Shown piece by piece: positions 26,739 to 35,275 of a DNA stretch of 64,000 nt. Numbering within the stretch: position 1 is the first letter of the stretch; each line of letters starts with the position of its first letter. The notes under the pieces are model-generated. The model searched no databases. It saw only the letters and a list, made by a program, of their open reading frames with translations, and was not told where the DNA came from. Origin of the DNA: Jonesia quinghaiensis DSM 15701 (lineage in GTDB: Bacteria > Actinomycetota > Actinomycetes > Actinomycetales > Cellulomonadaceae); contig NZ_AUHN01000004.1 of NCBI RefSeq assembly GCF_000423205.1, forward strand, positions 310,001 to 374,000. Reading direction: 5' to 3'. Both the position numbers and the translations under genes were made by a program.

Positions 26739-27239
26739 CTACTCCTCGGAGCGCGGCTCCCCAACCACCCACAACGTGTAATGACCCTGCGTGTCAGGCA
26801 AGTCCCACATCGTCCCTACTTGTTCCGAAGCCCACCCACCAGGGAAAAAGTACGACTGACCGACCGTCGCAACCTCGCGGCCCTCATTCAACAAAGTCCA
26901 CCCGTCATCACTAGCGGTAAACCCCTGCGGCACGATGAGACCATGCTTCACCCCAGTGTCATCCAGGACGTAAAAGTAGGCCTTGTCGCCCTCCTGATAA
27001 GAAGCCAACACCCCCTCCACACCAGAATCTGACATGCCCGTAATAGGTTCCGTGTGGGTCACAGTTTTCATTTCATCTGGCCCAACACCTCCCCCAGCTT
27101 CCGCAGACTGAGCCGATGCCGTACACCCGCTGAGAAATAAACTCCCCGCTAGCAGCACGGCGGCAGCAACCTGGCGGGACCGGGCAGCAACGGTTGCGGC
27201 ACCCACCTTGCGGTGCGCACAATAATGATGATTCGTCAC
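26739..27239 (-). CDS. Putative lipoprotein, unknown function
   Basis: 166 residues from the GTG at 27239, preceded by GAAGGGAG. The signal peptide ends in a clear lipobox LFLSGC, with a hydrophobic run AAAVLLAGSLFLSGC. The mature protein has a compact beta-rich look (SYQEGDKAYFYVLDDTGVKHGLIV) and no family I recognise. An upstream in-frame extension to 27329 lacks signal-peptide character. Divergent from the NUDIX regulator gene. Confidence 0.7.
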   Translation of the reverse strand: MTNHHYCAHRKVGAATVAARSRQVAAAVLLAGSLFLSGCTASAQSAEAGGGVGPDEMKTVTHTEPITGMSDSGVEGVLASYQEGDKAYFYVLDDTGVKHGLIVPQGFTASDDGWTLLNEGREVATVGQSYFFPGGWASEQVGTMWDLPDTQGHYTLWVVGEPRSEE

Positions 27240-27443
27240 GTAAGTTCTCCCTTCGGCCGCGCCGTTCGCGACCAGCGTTGACAGTGACGACTCATCGATA
27301 ACAGGGGGCGCTGGCTCCAACCCGGACACAGGGTGACCGTCGGATTACCGCACGATGAACACCACCCGCACCGGCGCTGCCACGGCCCTTCGCTTCGTCA
27401 ATCTTGTTTTCGTCATTGTGACGCTAAGGGTAGGGTGGTGGCC

Positions 27444-28145
27444 ATGACTGTTCCCCCCACCGCCGGGCTCGTGCCCGTCACCGTGGACATCGTTGCCCTC
27501 ACTGTCCTCAACGGTGAACTCAATGTTCTCCTCGTGCGGCGGCTCCTCGAACCCTTCGCCGGTGACCTCGCCCTCCCGGGCGGTTTTGTCCTGCCTAACG
27601 AAACCCTGCCTGCCGCCGCCCTGCGCGAACTCGACGAGGAAACAGGTATCGTCCCACCAGGACATTTAGAGCAACTCCGCACCTACGGCCCCCTCGACCG
27701 CGACCCGCGAGGCCCCATTTTGTCCGTGGCCCACCTGCTACTCGCCCCAGCCGACCGCATCCCCCAAGCAGGCGGAGACGCCACCGAAGCCGGGTGGCAT
27801 CCCGTTTCCACACTCGGCGCCCTGGCATTCGATCACGCAACAATCCTCAACGACGCCATTGAACGGGCCCGCAACAAAATTGAATACTCCCCCTTAGCCG
27901 CAACAATGTGCCCAGCAGAGTTCACCATCGCGGAACTACGGGCAGTCTACGAAGCGGTGTGGGGGCAAAACGTTGACCCCCGCAACTTCCACCGCAAGAT
28001 CACCGGAACACCCGGTTTTGTCACCTCTACAGGTAAACGTGGAGGCGGCGGCACTGGCCGCCCAGCCGAACTTTTCCGGGTCGCTGACGGCATTTCCCCA
28101 CACGACGCCGTGCTCTACCCGCCACTGCTACGCCGCAGCATGTAA
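27444..28145 (+). CDS. NUDIX-domain regulator/hydrolase (NrtR-like)
   Basis: 233 residues from the ATG at 27444. Residues ~45-70 hold a complete Nudix box (GGFVLPNETLPAAALRELDE then ETGI), so ADP-ribose-type hydrolysis is possible. The C-terminal ~80 residues (TIAELRAVYEAVWG, DPRNFHRKI) match the winged-helix DNA-binding region of NrtR repressors, which sense ADP-ribose or NAD-cycle metabolites. The gene's 3' end is duplicated 3.2 kb downstream (see direct repeat). Its leader holds TGACGCTAAGGGT, also seen before the SPFH operon. Confidence 0.83.
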   Translation: MTVPPTAGLVPVTVDIVALTVLNGELNVLLVRRLLEPFAGDLALPGGFVLPNETLPAAALRELDEETGIVPPGHLEQLRTYGPLDRDPRGPILSVAHLLLAPADRIPQAGGDATEAGWHPVSTLGALAFDHATILNDAIERARNKIEYSPLAATMCPAEFTIAELRAVYEAVWGQNVDPRNFHRKITGTPGFVTSTGKRGGGGTGRPAELFRVADGISPHDAVLYPPLLRRSM

Positions 28146-28148
28146 CCC
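28125..28148. repeat. Direct repeat L at the 3' end of the NUDIX gene
   Basis: 24 bp (ctgctacgccgcagcatg, one variable base, aaccc) that recurs at 31327-31350 with one mismatch. This copy is the last codons plus stop of the NUDIX gene. The pair flanks the AT-richer ABC exporter module in the manner of an attachment-site duplication. Confidence 0.75.
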
Positions 28149-28404
28149 TGATGCAGCACAAAAGGGCTTCGTAGGGCTTCCGTCATATCATTAATAGTTT
28201 CGCATTCAATGACATATACGATTTGTCTTGATGCTTGTTACTATACTTCTCGTGCTGTTATGCCCCTCACAAGTACAGGACGCTCAACGGGCTCTTTTCA
28301 CGAATCCATAACAGCCGCACTGAACATCGCTCACTTATATTGACTTCCTCAAAACGCACCACACTGCATTTTCCTCATTTTCCGCTGTTAGGGTTGCTCG
28401 CCAC
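28149..28404. other. AT-rich intergenic stretch ahead of the ABC module
   Basis: About 256 bp, visibly poorer in GC than the neighbouring genes, with TATACT at 28242-28247 as a possible -10. No gene, clear -35 or good ribosome binding site was found before the ABC ATPase start. Confidence 0.4.
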
Positions 28405-29082
28405 ATGGCAAACATACTGTCGCTTGACTCAGTCTCGTTCAAGTACAAAAATCGGGTCATTCTTGAGGGGGTGTCCTTGAGCGTTGAGGCGGGGACCTCT
28501 GTTGCCATCATGGGGCAATCTGGCAGCGGGAAAAGCACTCTCTTGTCCTTGGTGGCAGGACTACTGAGGCCCACTCGAGGGAGAGTTCTCATACAGGATC
28601 GCGACATTGCCAAAATAACGGCTTCTGAGAAAGCCCGAATGCGTCGAGAATCATTAGGCTTCGTCTATCAATTTGGGGAATTGCTACCAGCGCTCAACGC
28701 CATTGAGAATGTTGCGATTCCAGCACTTTTTAACAATGAATCGTGGGACAGTGCGGCATCACGCGCTTCCGAACTTCTCCATCGGTTCGGCGTGGATAAC
28801 GTGTCAGTTCCTGCGCACGTCCTGTCGGGTGGAGAACGGCAACGTGTCGCTTTGGCTCGCGCACTCATTAATGATGCCCCGCTCATCATCGCGGACGAAC
28901 CTACAGGCGCTCTAGACACCACACTGAGAGACGGCGTCGCAGACGAACTGTTCAACAACTCGCGTAAAGAGGGGCGTGGTCTCCTCCTGGTCACACACGA
29001 CCCCCAACTTGCAGCACGGGCCGATAGAAGCTTCATTCTTGAAAATGGTCAACTGTGGTCACATGATGAGGTGCCCCAGTGA
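28405..29082 (+). CDS. ABC transporter ATP-binding protein (FtsX-permease class)
   Basis: 225 residues with all ATPase motifs: Walker A GQSGSGKST near residue 38, Q-loop YQFGELLPAL, signature LSGGERQR and Walker B PLIIADEPTGAL, with the H-loop THD. It belongs to the LolD/MacB/SalX-like class that drives FtsX-type permeases. Codons and AT content differ from the flanking genes, suggesting transfer. Overlaps the permease gene by GTGA. Start at ATG 28405 without an obvious Shine-Dalgarno. Confidence 0.93.
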   Translation: MANILSLDSVSFKYKNRVILEGVSLSVEAGTSVAIMGQSGSGKSTLLSLVAGLLRPTRGRVLIQDRDIAKITASEKARMRRESLGFVYQFGELLPALNAIENVAIPALFNNESWDSAASRASELLHRFGVDNVSVPAHVLSGGERQRVALARALINDAPLIIADEPTGALDTTLRDGVADELFNNSRKEGRGLLLVTHDPQLAARADRSFILENGQLWSHDEVPQ

Positions 29083-31295
29083 CGACGACACAAGCGCTTT
29101 CCCAAAAGAACCTTCTTGCGGACTCTTCAGCACACCGTCGTTGGTGGCGTGTGCTCGTTGCAATCGCAGCCTGCCTGCTAACTCTTGCAACAACTTTTGT
29201 TCTGTTTATTCACCCAACCTATGAAGGGCGTCTTTTACGGGACAACGCGCGTGATCTTCTTGCCCCCGCTGACGGTCGCGCCCCGGTTGGATTGGCTGGC
29301 TTTCTCCGCGTCGACATTGATACGACAGCCGTCTACGGGTCGTTCCTTGCCGTTGAAAACCCAACTTCTCACCCTCCACTTGGACTAACCCAGTGGCCCG
29401 CCCCCGGAGAAGTGTTCGTAAGCCCTGCGGTCCTAGAAATGCCGGGAGTAACCGATGCGGTGGGTAGGTACGGAAAGATCGCAGGGACAATCAAAGAGTC
29501 AGGGCTTGTGGCGGATAATGAGCGCCTTATCTACGCGGGCGTGGATCTCTCAACAGCCAAGTCAACCGACTGGTTCCAACCACTCTACGAGCCACGCATA
29601 GCACACTGTGCCAGTATCTACGAATGTGGGAGGCAGAGAAATGGACCCCTATGGTTCAGCGGGAACACAGGCGATACCACTAACTTTCTTGACCCGAATC
29701 ACTTCTATTTCACTGCGGCCACCTATCTCATCACTCCCGCCCTTATCGCTTTAGCAGTCATCATTAGTCTTGATAGTGAGAGGAAGCGACACAAGCTTCT
29801 CACCATGACACTCCTTGGTGCCTCACCGCGCATCGTCCGACGTGCGGTTTTGCGTGAAGTTCTTCCACCTGCATCTTTTGGTGCTTTTTCTGGCTTTCTG
29901 ATCGCTAGTGTCGCCGCAAGCAAGACATGGATGTTGCCCAAGATAGGCTTTCAAGTCATTGGTGCGGATCTTCGCCATGCCCTTCCTTGGGTTGCGCTCT
30001 CAGCTGTAGCCATCACATTCCTTGCTTGTGTCTTTGGGCTGCTTGTGTACGCCCGCACCCCACGAGGAATGACTGGCACACGACCAACATTGCCGCCGTC
30101 AAAGCCTCACAGCATTGTCATTTTCGGTGTGTTAGCTCTGCTCATTGCAACAAACCTCATTGTTAGCAAAGTAATGGATCCTTTTGGCGACACACAGTTT
30201 CCACTGTACGCCTTTGCCGCCATTATCGTTTTACTCCTGTCAGGGAGTATTCTCACCACAGTTTTTGCTGTAATCGCTAAGTTTGGAACAGCGATCAGTA
30301 AGAAGCGAAATGATGCCATTAGTCTTGTCGCATATAAAAATCTCGCAGCGCTTCCGAAACCGACGGTTCGCACTGCGATTGGTATCACCATCATCGCTTT
30401 TTTGACTGTCAACACGGTCGCACTATGGGGCCGCCAAGATCTGTTTCTTTCAGATGCCCAGCAGACACAATCGCAAAACTTAGGTAGAGTCGCAATAATT
30501 CATGAGCAGTTTGATTCAAAAGCTATAGCAGAAATCAAAAACAATCTCCCTGAAGAATCGGTACTTATAGGAGGGAACGCCGTTGATTTTTCAACGATGA
30601 CCTACACTTCTGTCGTTGGAGACAAGGAGTCATTAGAGCTGATATTTGGAGCCTCATCCGGTTCAACAACTTCCGCCATGACGGATTATCAAAAACTCGC
30701 CTTCTCGGAAGAAGCGCCCATTGCTGTTGTTGAAGATAATTTGTTGGCTGAATCCGACGCATTCTTTGTTATCACATCAAATAACGAACCTCTCGACACA
30801 GAGAAAATTCAGTCAGCCGTCACCACTGCTTTAGGAACAGCAAATGCGCAAGTCGCACTTCTAGGCCATATGGACATGGTTACTGCTACATTCAACCAAG
30901 CAGCAGGCGGTTACTACACAACCATCGGAACCATGGGAATTTGGATAGCTTTCTTTGTTGCCTTCTCTGCTCTTGTTTTCGAGGTGTTGCGCACAGGCCG
31001 GGCCTTCGCGGCAGTGTCAATGTTGTCCCATTCGCGGATAACACACATCCGGCTGGCGGGAGGGATTCTGGGAATCCCACTGTTGTCCGGAGCAATCATC
31101 GGCATTTGCCTCGCTTTGTCGCTGTACATCAGTGAGTTTCGCGCCGGGACCCTCCCCGTCCCCTACGCGCTTGTTGTAAGTACCTTGGGAGCTCTCCTGT
31201 TTTCCCTCACGGTGATAACCCTTGCCACAGCGAAAACAATCGCCCGTTACGGCACCGAGTGGCAAAGCGGTAGACCGGACGCGTTCACTCAGTAA
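29079..31295 (+). CDS. FtsX-like ABC transporter permease, two-unit
   Basis: 738 residues beginning with GTG overlapping the ATPase stop. An N-terminal membrane helix is followed by an extracellular domain (~residues 50-205), then helices at about 210, 270, 310, 355, 385 and 440 and a second extracellular part, ending with three helices after residue ~620. This is the layout of Gram-positive FtsX/MacB-like permeases of antimicrobial-peptide exporters. Neighbouring genes do not encode a two-component system or peptide precursor, so the substrate is unknown. AT-rich like its partner. Confidence 0.87.
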   Translation: MTTTQALSQKNLLADSSAHRRWWRVLVAIAACLLTLATTFVLFIHPTYEGRLLRDNARDLLAPADGRAPVGLAGFLRVDIDTTAVYGSFLAVENPTSHPPLGLTQWPAPGEVFVSPAVLEMPGVTDAVGRYGKIAGTIKESGLVADNERLIYAGVDLSTAKSTDWFQPLYEPRIAHCASIYECGRQRNGPLWFSGNTGDTTNFLDPNHFYFTAATYLITPALIALAVIISLDSERKRHKLLTMTLLGASPRIVRRAVLREVLPPASFGAFSGFLIASVAASKTWMLPKIGFQVIGADLRHALPWVALSAVAITFLACVFGLLVYARTPRGMTGTRPTLPPSKPHSIVIFGVLALLIATNLIVSKVMDPFGDTQFPLYAFAAIIVLLLSGSILTTVFAVIAKFGTAISKKRNDAISLVAYKNLAALPKPTVRTAIGITIIAFLTVNTVALWGRQDLFLSDAQQTQSQNLGRVAIIHEQFDSKAIAEIKNNLPEESVLIGGNAVDFSTMTYTSVVGDKESLELIFGASSGSTTSAMTDYQKLAFSEEAPIAVVEDNLLAESDAFFVITSNNEPLDTEKIQSAVTTALGTANAQVALLGHMDMVTATFNQAAGGYYTTIGTMGIWIAFFVAFSALVFEVLRTGRAFAAVSMLSHSRITHIRLAGGILGIPLLSGAIIGICLALSLYISEFRAGTLPVPYALVVSTLGALLFSLTVITLATAKTIARYGTEWQSGRPDAFTQ

Positions 31296-31326
31296 AAACC
31301 AAACTGCTTCTCACGTGGGTCAAGCG

Positions 31327-31350
31327 CTGCTACGCCGCAGCATGCAACCC
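31327..31350. repeat. Direct repeat R, copy of the NUDIX 3' end
   Basis: Matches 28125-28148 at 23 of 24 positions. It is the distal border of the AT-richer ABC module. Beyond it the sequence is GC-rich and carries the palindromic element. Confidence 0.75.
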
Positions 31351-31402
31351 GCCTACGCCCGCTGCGACCGTCCTCTCCCTTCATCTCGCCCACCTCTCTA
31401 CT

Positions 31403-31475
31403 GCCGAGATCCTAGATGTCGCACTGAGATCCTTGTCCACGGGGAGGATCTCACGCCGATATCTAGGATCTCGGC
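31403..31475. repeat. Compound palindromic repeat, copy B (73 bp)
   Basis: Same structure as copy A at 24494-24566: 15-bp outer arms (31403-31417, 31461-31475) around 9-bp inner arms, all built on GAGATCCT/AGGATCTC. Only three base differences from copy A. Both copies face downstream into G-rich short repeats. Confidence 0.9.
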
Positions 31476-31477
31476 GT

Positions 31478-31567
31478 GAAGGGCGGTGGGGTGGAGGGCG
31501 GTGGGGTGGAGGGCGGTGGGGTGAAGGGCGGTGGGGTGAAGGGCGGTGGGGTGGAGGCAGTGGGGGG
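31478..31567. repeat. Tandem 15-nt G-rich repeat array
   Basis: Five units of g(g/a)agggcggtggggt in a row (31478-31552) plus a degenerate sixth. The runs of G give quadruplex potential on the plus strand. It lies directly downstream of palindrome copy B. Confidence 0.85.
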
Positions 31568-31600
31568 CTGAACGGGGCGCACACACCAACCGCCGCAGAG

Positions 31601-32704
31601 TTACGGGACGCGCAGCTCGGCGACGGGGTCTCGGCGGGCCGCGTATGTCGCTGGTACGGCCGCGAACACGGCTGCAGCAGCGAGCAACAACACGAGGACG
31701 GCGATCACAAAACTGGGGGCGGGCATCGGCGCGTTCTCTACAGCGAGGACAACGAGCCCGGCGGTTGTGCCGATCACCGCGCCTGCTGCCACGAGTGCAA
31801 CAACTTGGGTGATGACGTACCGGATGAGCCAGGTGCGGGTGGCACCGAGGGAGCGCCTGCGACCAAATTCGCGGCGGCGGAGCAACACCACCCCCAGCAC
31901 GATTGCACCGATCACTGCCCCTGTTCCAAGGATGAGCATCACGAGGAGCCCGTGCCCGTAGGTGCCCACTTGCCCGGAGATTCCGGCGCGTAGTTCAGCG
32001 TAGGAGGCGCCGGTGTCGAGGCTAATTTTTGAAGGGTCAGGTACGTCGATGAGAGTGGTCAGTGTTGCGGTGACGGCGGCTAGTTCGTGGCTGTTTTTCA
32101 CGAGCACGATGATCATCGCGGCGGGTTGCGTGGCAAGGTCGTCGGTGTGGATGGGCGTTAACGCGAGCGGTTCGAGGGTGGCAAGGTGCGCGGGCAGTGT
32201 GATCGTTTCACCAACCCCGTACGTCAAGCCGTCAGTACCAACCAGAGTGCCGGTACCGGGGCTCACTCCGAGGGTGCGTTGCGCTGCGGTGGTAGCAAGT
32301 AGTGTGCCACTGATTGTGGAGTTTTCGCAGGTCACATGGGTTTCGCAGAGTTGCGCGGGGATGGTGCGGTTGGCGATCACTGGTGATGTGGGGCCGCGGT
32401 CTGTGTTGTGGATGTCTGTGGCGGGGCCGAGCACCATCATGTTGTCGATTTCGTGGATTGCTTGGAGGGCTGGGAGCACGCCCATGGTGAGTCCGGCGTC
32501 TGGTTGGGCACGCACCACGATCATGCGGAATGTTGCCTCGTCGATCTGGTTGAGGAGGTCCGCTTCGACTCCGGCGGTGCGGCCAGTGGTGAGTTGGATG
32601 AGTGCGCAGGAAATTGCCGCGATGAGGATCAGGAGCGCTGAGGTCACTGGTTGGGCGCGTACACCGGCGAGCGCTTCTCGTGTGTGGCGTTGGGTGGCGG
32701 TCAT
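31601..32704 (-). CDS. FtsX-like ABC permease, single unit
   Basis: 367 residues with one N-terminal helix (~25-45), an extracellular domain of ~190 residues including a Cys pair (LCETHVTCENS), and three C-terminal helices ending AVPATYAARRDPVAELRVP, a typical MacB/FtsX C-terminus. The start at 32704 overlaps the ATPase stop (ATGA). Last gene of a four-gene efflux operon. Confidence 0.88.
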   Translation of the reverse strand: MTATQRHTREALAGVRAQPVTSALLILIAAISCALIQLTTGRTAGVEADLLNQIDEATFRMIVVRAQPDAGLTMGVLPALQAIHEIDNMMVLGPATDIHNTDRGPTSPVIANRTIPAQLCETHVTCENSTISGTLLATTAAQRTLGVSPGTGTLVGTDGLTYGVGETITLPAHLATLEPLALTPIHTDDLATQPAAMIIVLVKNSHELAAVTATLTTLIDVPDPSKISLDTGASYAELRAGISGQVGTYGHGLLVMLILGTGAVIGAIVLGVVLLRRREFGRRRSLGATRTWLIRYVITQVVALVAAGAVIGTTAGLVVLAVENAPMPAPSFVIAVLVLLLAAAAVFAAVPATYAARRDPVAELRVP

Positions 32705-33339
32705 AGGTCGATGTGGGTGTCGCATCGGGCGACGACGTCTGGTGAGTGGGTGGAGATGATGACGATGCGCCCGGTGGCGGCGTGTTCTTTGAGTCCGTTG
32801 ATGACGGCGGTTGTGGATTGGGCGTCGAGGTTGCCGGTGGGTTCGTCAGCGAGGACGACAAGTGGGTCGCCGATGAGCGCGCGGCATAGTGCGACGCGTT
32901 GGGCTTGGCCGCCGGAGATTTGGCCGGGGCGGCGGTGTGGAGGGAGGGCTACGCCGTAGCGTTCCATGAGGTGGAGTGCGTGGTTGTGGCGGGTGGCGGG
33001 GTTTTCGTTGCGGTAGTGGCAGGATTCGAGGATGTTGTCTGCGAGGGTGCGGGTGGGGTCGAGTTCGGCGTTTTGGAAGACGAATCCGAAGTGGTGTGCG
33101 CGGTGCCAGGATCGGGTGTGGTCTGGCTGGTTGGAGAGGGTTTCGCCGTTGAGGGTGACGTGCCCGGTGGTGGGGGTGAGGAGTAGCCCGAGGATGTAGA
33201 GGGCGGTGGATTTTCCGCGTCCTGATGGTCCGGTGATGGCGGTGGTTTGGCCTGCGGTGAAGGTGTGGCTCCAGGTGGTGAGAATGGGGCTGCCACCGGG
33301 GTAGGCGAAGGTGATGTTGTGGGCTTCAAGTGTGGTCAT
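32701..33339 (-). CDS. ABC transporter ATP-binding protein of the efflux operon
   Basis: 212 residues. Walker A GPSGRGKST near residue 38, signature ISGGQAQR, Walker B PLVVLADEPTGNLD and H-loop STHS are complete, and the protein fits the MacB/LolD class. Overlaps the adaptor gene upstream and the permease gene downstream by ATGA, giving tight stoichiometric coupling. Confidence 0.93.
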   Translation of the reverse strand: MTTLEAHNITFAYPGGSPILTTWSHTFTAGQTTAITGPSGRGKSTALYILGLLLTPTTGHVTLNGETLSNQPDHTRSWHRAHHFGFVFQNAELDPTRTLADNILESCHYRNENPATRHNHALHLMERYGVALPPHRRPGQISGGQAQRVALCRALIGDPLVVLADEPTGNLDAQSTTAVINGLKEHAATGRIVIISTHSPDVVARCDTHIDL

Positions 33340-34511
33340 GGGGCGTCGTCGCTAGTGCCGTCGTCAGCGGGGGTATCGTCACCTGTTGGCGTTGCGTTTG
33401 TGCTGGTGGTTGCGCCAACCACGTCGGTGTCGCTCTCAGCCGGTACGAGGATGTTTACCCCTGGTTCGAGGCCGTCGACGATTGCTTCTCCGCGTACTGC
33501 GGCGAGGAGTTCCACGGTGATGGTGTCATGGGCAGTGGTGGTGATGTGCAGGGTGTTGTTTGGGCCGGAGGTCAGCGCCGCGAGGGGGACGATGGTTCCG
33601 CTGACTGGCGGGGTAATGATCATGTCGGTGGGCAGGTAGGTGGGTGTGTCAACGGCAAGGTCGTTGCAGTTTTTCCCGCAAATAGTGTCGCCGTTTTGCG
33701 GCCCGAGGGTTGCGGTGTGCCCACCGTCGTTGTTGGGTTCGATTGTGGTGATTTCTGCTGTCCAGGGGTCACCGGTGGGTGGGGTGATGGTGACGGTGTT
33801 CCCGGTTGTGATGCGTTGCGCTTGGGCTGTGGTGAGGTCGATGTGGAATGTGGGTTCTGCTGCCACGGTCAGGATCAGTGGGTCTTGCCCGGTAAGGACA
33901 GCGCCGATGCTTGGGGCGTCGGGGGCGTAGGCAACCCGGGTGGGCAGGGTGGGGACGTAGAGGACGTCACCTGCGGTGACGGTTTCTGAGCGTGGGACGC
34001 CAAGGTCTTTGTGCCATTGGTGGATGGCGGCAGTGAACTGGGAGTCAATGGTTTGTTGTGTGGGTTCGACGGTGTAGCCGAGGGTGTTGAGCAGAGCGGC
34101 GAGCTGTTTGACGTCTGGGCCGCTGTCACCGGGGCGTAAGTCTCGGTAGGCGGGTGTTTTACCGGCTGCTATGACGACGGGCCGGTTGTCGACGCGGTAG
34201 AGCACATCGCCAGCTTTCACTTTGTCACCGTTGGCGACTGTCAGGGCTGTGAGTGTTCCAGCCGCCCTGTTGAGGGCACCTTGGGTGGGGGTCCATTGTG
34301 CGGTGGTGTTCAGGGTGAGGCTTTCGCCGCGTTCCCCTGCTTGCGCGGTGACGGTGACGTGGGTGGCGTCGGTCAGGGTGTCTTCTGGGGAGGTGAAGGC
34401 GTGGTTGAGTGCCCATCCGAGCGCCACACCTGCCAGAAGAATCGCACCAGCGAGGGTTGCTGTGCGTCGGGTGATCCACGTGGTGCGCCCCGTGGCGGTG
34501 TGGCGGCTCAT
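33336..34511 (-). CDS. Membrane-fusion-type adaptor with peptidoglycan-binding domain
   Basis: 391 residues from the ATG at 34511. N-terminal membrane anchor (ATLAGAILLAGVALGWAL). Residues ~85-125 form a lipoyl/beta-barrel part (GTLTALTVANGDKVKAGDVLYRVD). A PG_binding_1 domain follows (LRPGDSGPDVKQLAALLNTL then QFTAAIHQWHKDLG), as in actinobacterial MacA-like adaptors, and links the exporter to the cell wall. A long extracellular beta domain and a disordered acidic tail end the protein. Longer in-frame starts are rejected because they overlap the preceding lipoprotein's stop. Confidence 0.87.
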   Translation of the reverse strand: MSRHTATGRTTWITRRTATLAGAILLAGVALGWALNHAFTSPEDTLTDATHVTVTAQAGERGESLTLNTTAQWTPTQGALNRAAGTLTALTVANGDKVKAGDVLYRVDNRPVVIAAGKTPAYRDLRPGDSGPDVKQLAALLNTLGYTVEPTQQTIDSQFTAAIHQWHKDLGVPRSETVTAGDVLYVPTLPTRVAYAPDAPSIGAVLTGQDPLILTVAAEPTFHIDLTTAQAQRITTGNTVTITPPTGDPWTAEITTIEPNNDGGHTATLGPQNGDTICGKNCNDLAVDTPTYLPTDMIITPPVSGTIVPLAALTSGPNNTLHITTTAHDTITVELLAAVRGEAIVDGLEPGVNILVPAESDTDVVGATTSTNATPTGDDTPADDGTSDDAP

Positions 34512-34534
34512 GGGTGTTGGGTCGTTTCTGGTTG

Positions 34535-35077
34535 TTAGTTCTGTGACGTGAATGCGCCAGGATCTGGGCACTCCGCGAGGAGTGTTGTCATTTCTTCGCT
34601 GGACAGTTGGTAATTGCCCATGTGACCCCAGGGTGCCCAGTATTCTGGTGTGCCGTACGTGTCGAGGTAGACCGCTTCTGAGGGTGGTTCGGGGGTGTCG
34701 TAGCCTTGTTCAGCTAAGCAGTTGCGGGCTTCGATTTGTAGGGCGTACATGCGGGTTTTTTGTTCGTCTGACATGACACCGTCGGTGATGAATCCGAGTT
34801 CTTCAAAGCATTCGGGGATCGCAGCGTCAACGATCTCGTATTGGCTTTCCGGTACGTCTTCGTTGGTGTAGCCAACGCTCCCATCAGGGTCAGCTGTGAC
34901 CTCGAAGCCTGTTCGCTCTTTGACGCATTCCACGACCTCGTTGGCGTTGTCTTCTAACAGCGTGACATTTAACGATGCGTATTCTTGCGCTGCTGGGCTG
35001 GCTTCTTCACCAGCGCAACCAGCAAACAGCACCACACTAACGAGGCAATAATGAACAGACTTCGAAATATTTGCCAT
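34535..35077 (-). CDS. Lipoprotein, first gene of the efflux operon
   Basis: 180 residues with a signal peptide ending LFAGC (Cys21). The mature part is acidic and has four Cys residues (VECVKERTGF, IPECFEEL, RNCLAEQ, AECPDP), perhaps two disulfides, in a helical arrangement. Function unknown. GAGGGGG precedes the ATG. Twenty-three nt separate it from the adaptor gene. Similar lipoproteins accompany YknXYZ-type exporters in actinomycetes, but that link is from memory of gene neighbourhoods. Confidence 0.7.
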   Translation of the reverse strand: MANISKSVHYCLVSVVLFAGCAGEEASPAAQEYASLNVTLLEDNANEVVECVKERTGFEVTADPDGSVGYTNEDVPESQYEIVDAAIPECFEELGFITDGVMSDEQKTRMYALQIEARNCLAEQGYDTPEPPSEAVYLDTYGTPEYWAPWGHMGNYQLSSEEMTTLLAECPDPGAFTSQN

Positions 35078-35275
35078 TTAGCGCATCCCCCTCAGGTGCG
35101 GCGTCTTCCTTGACATGCACAAACTACCAATCGGGGGGTGTGAAAGTCCACCTACCCTGGACGCATCGGCGCCCACAACCTGTCTATGTCTGGATGGCCA
35201 AGAACGTTACCGCTGTCACGCCCCAGGATTCTCACGTAACGGTAGACTTGTGGGCTGGAGCGAGGAGAACCCCAC

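Larger units (their letters stand above)
31296..31600. other. Repeat-rich intergenic region between two ABC systems
   Basis: This 305-bp gap holds the right-hand direct repeat (31327-31350), a pyrimidine-rich stretch, compound palindrome copy B (31403-31475) and a 15-nt G-rich tandem array (31478-31567). No credible gene was seen. Confidence 0.8.

Noticed and set aside
31478-31567. Tandem 15-nt repeats considered as CRISPR
   Set aside because: There are no unique spacers and no cas genes; it is a simple G-rich tandem array.
31381-31589. Pro/His-rich minus frames across the palindrome and tandem array
   Set aside because: They are generated by the repeat units in all frames; no independent coding evidence.
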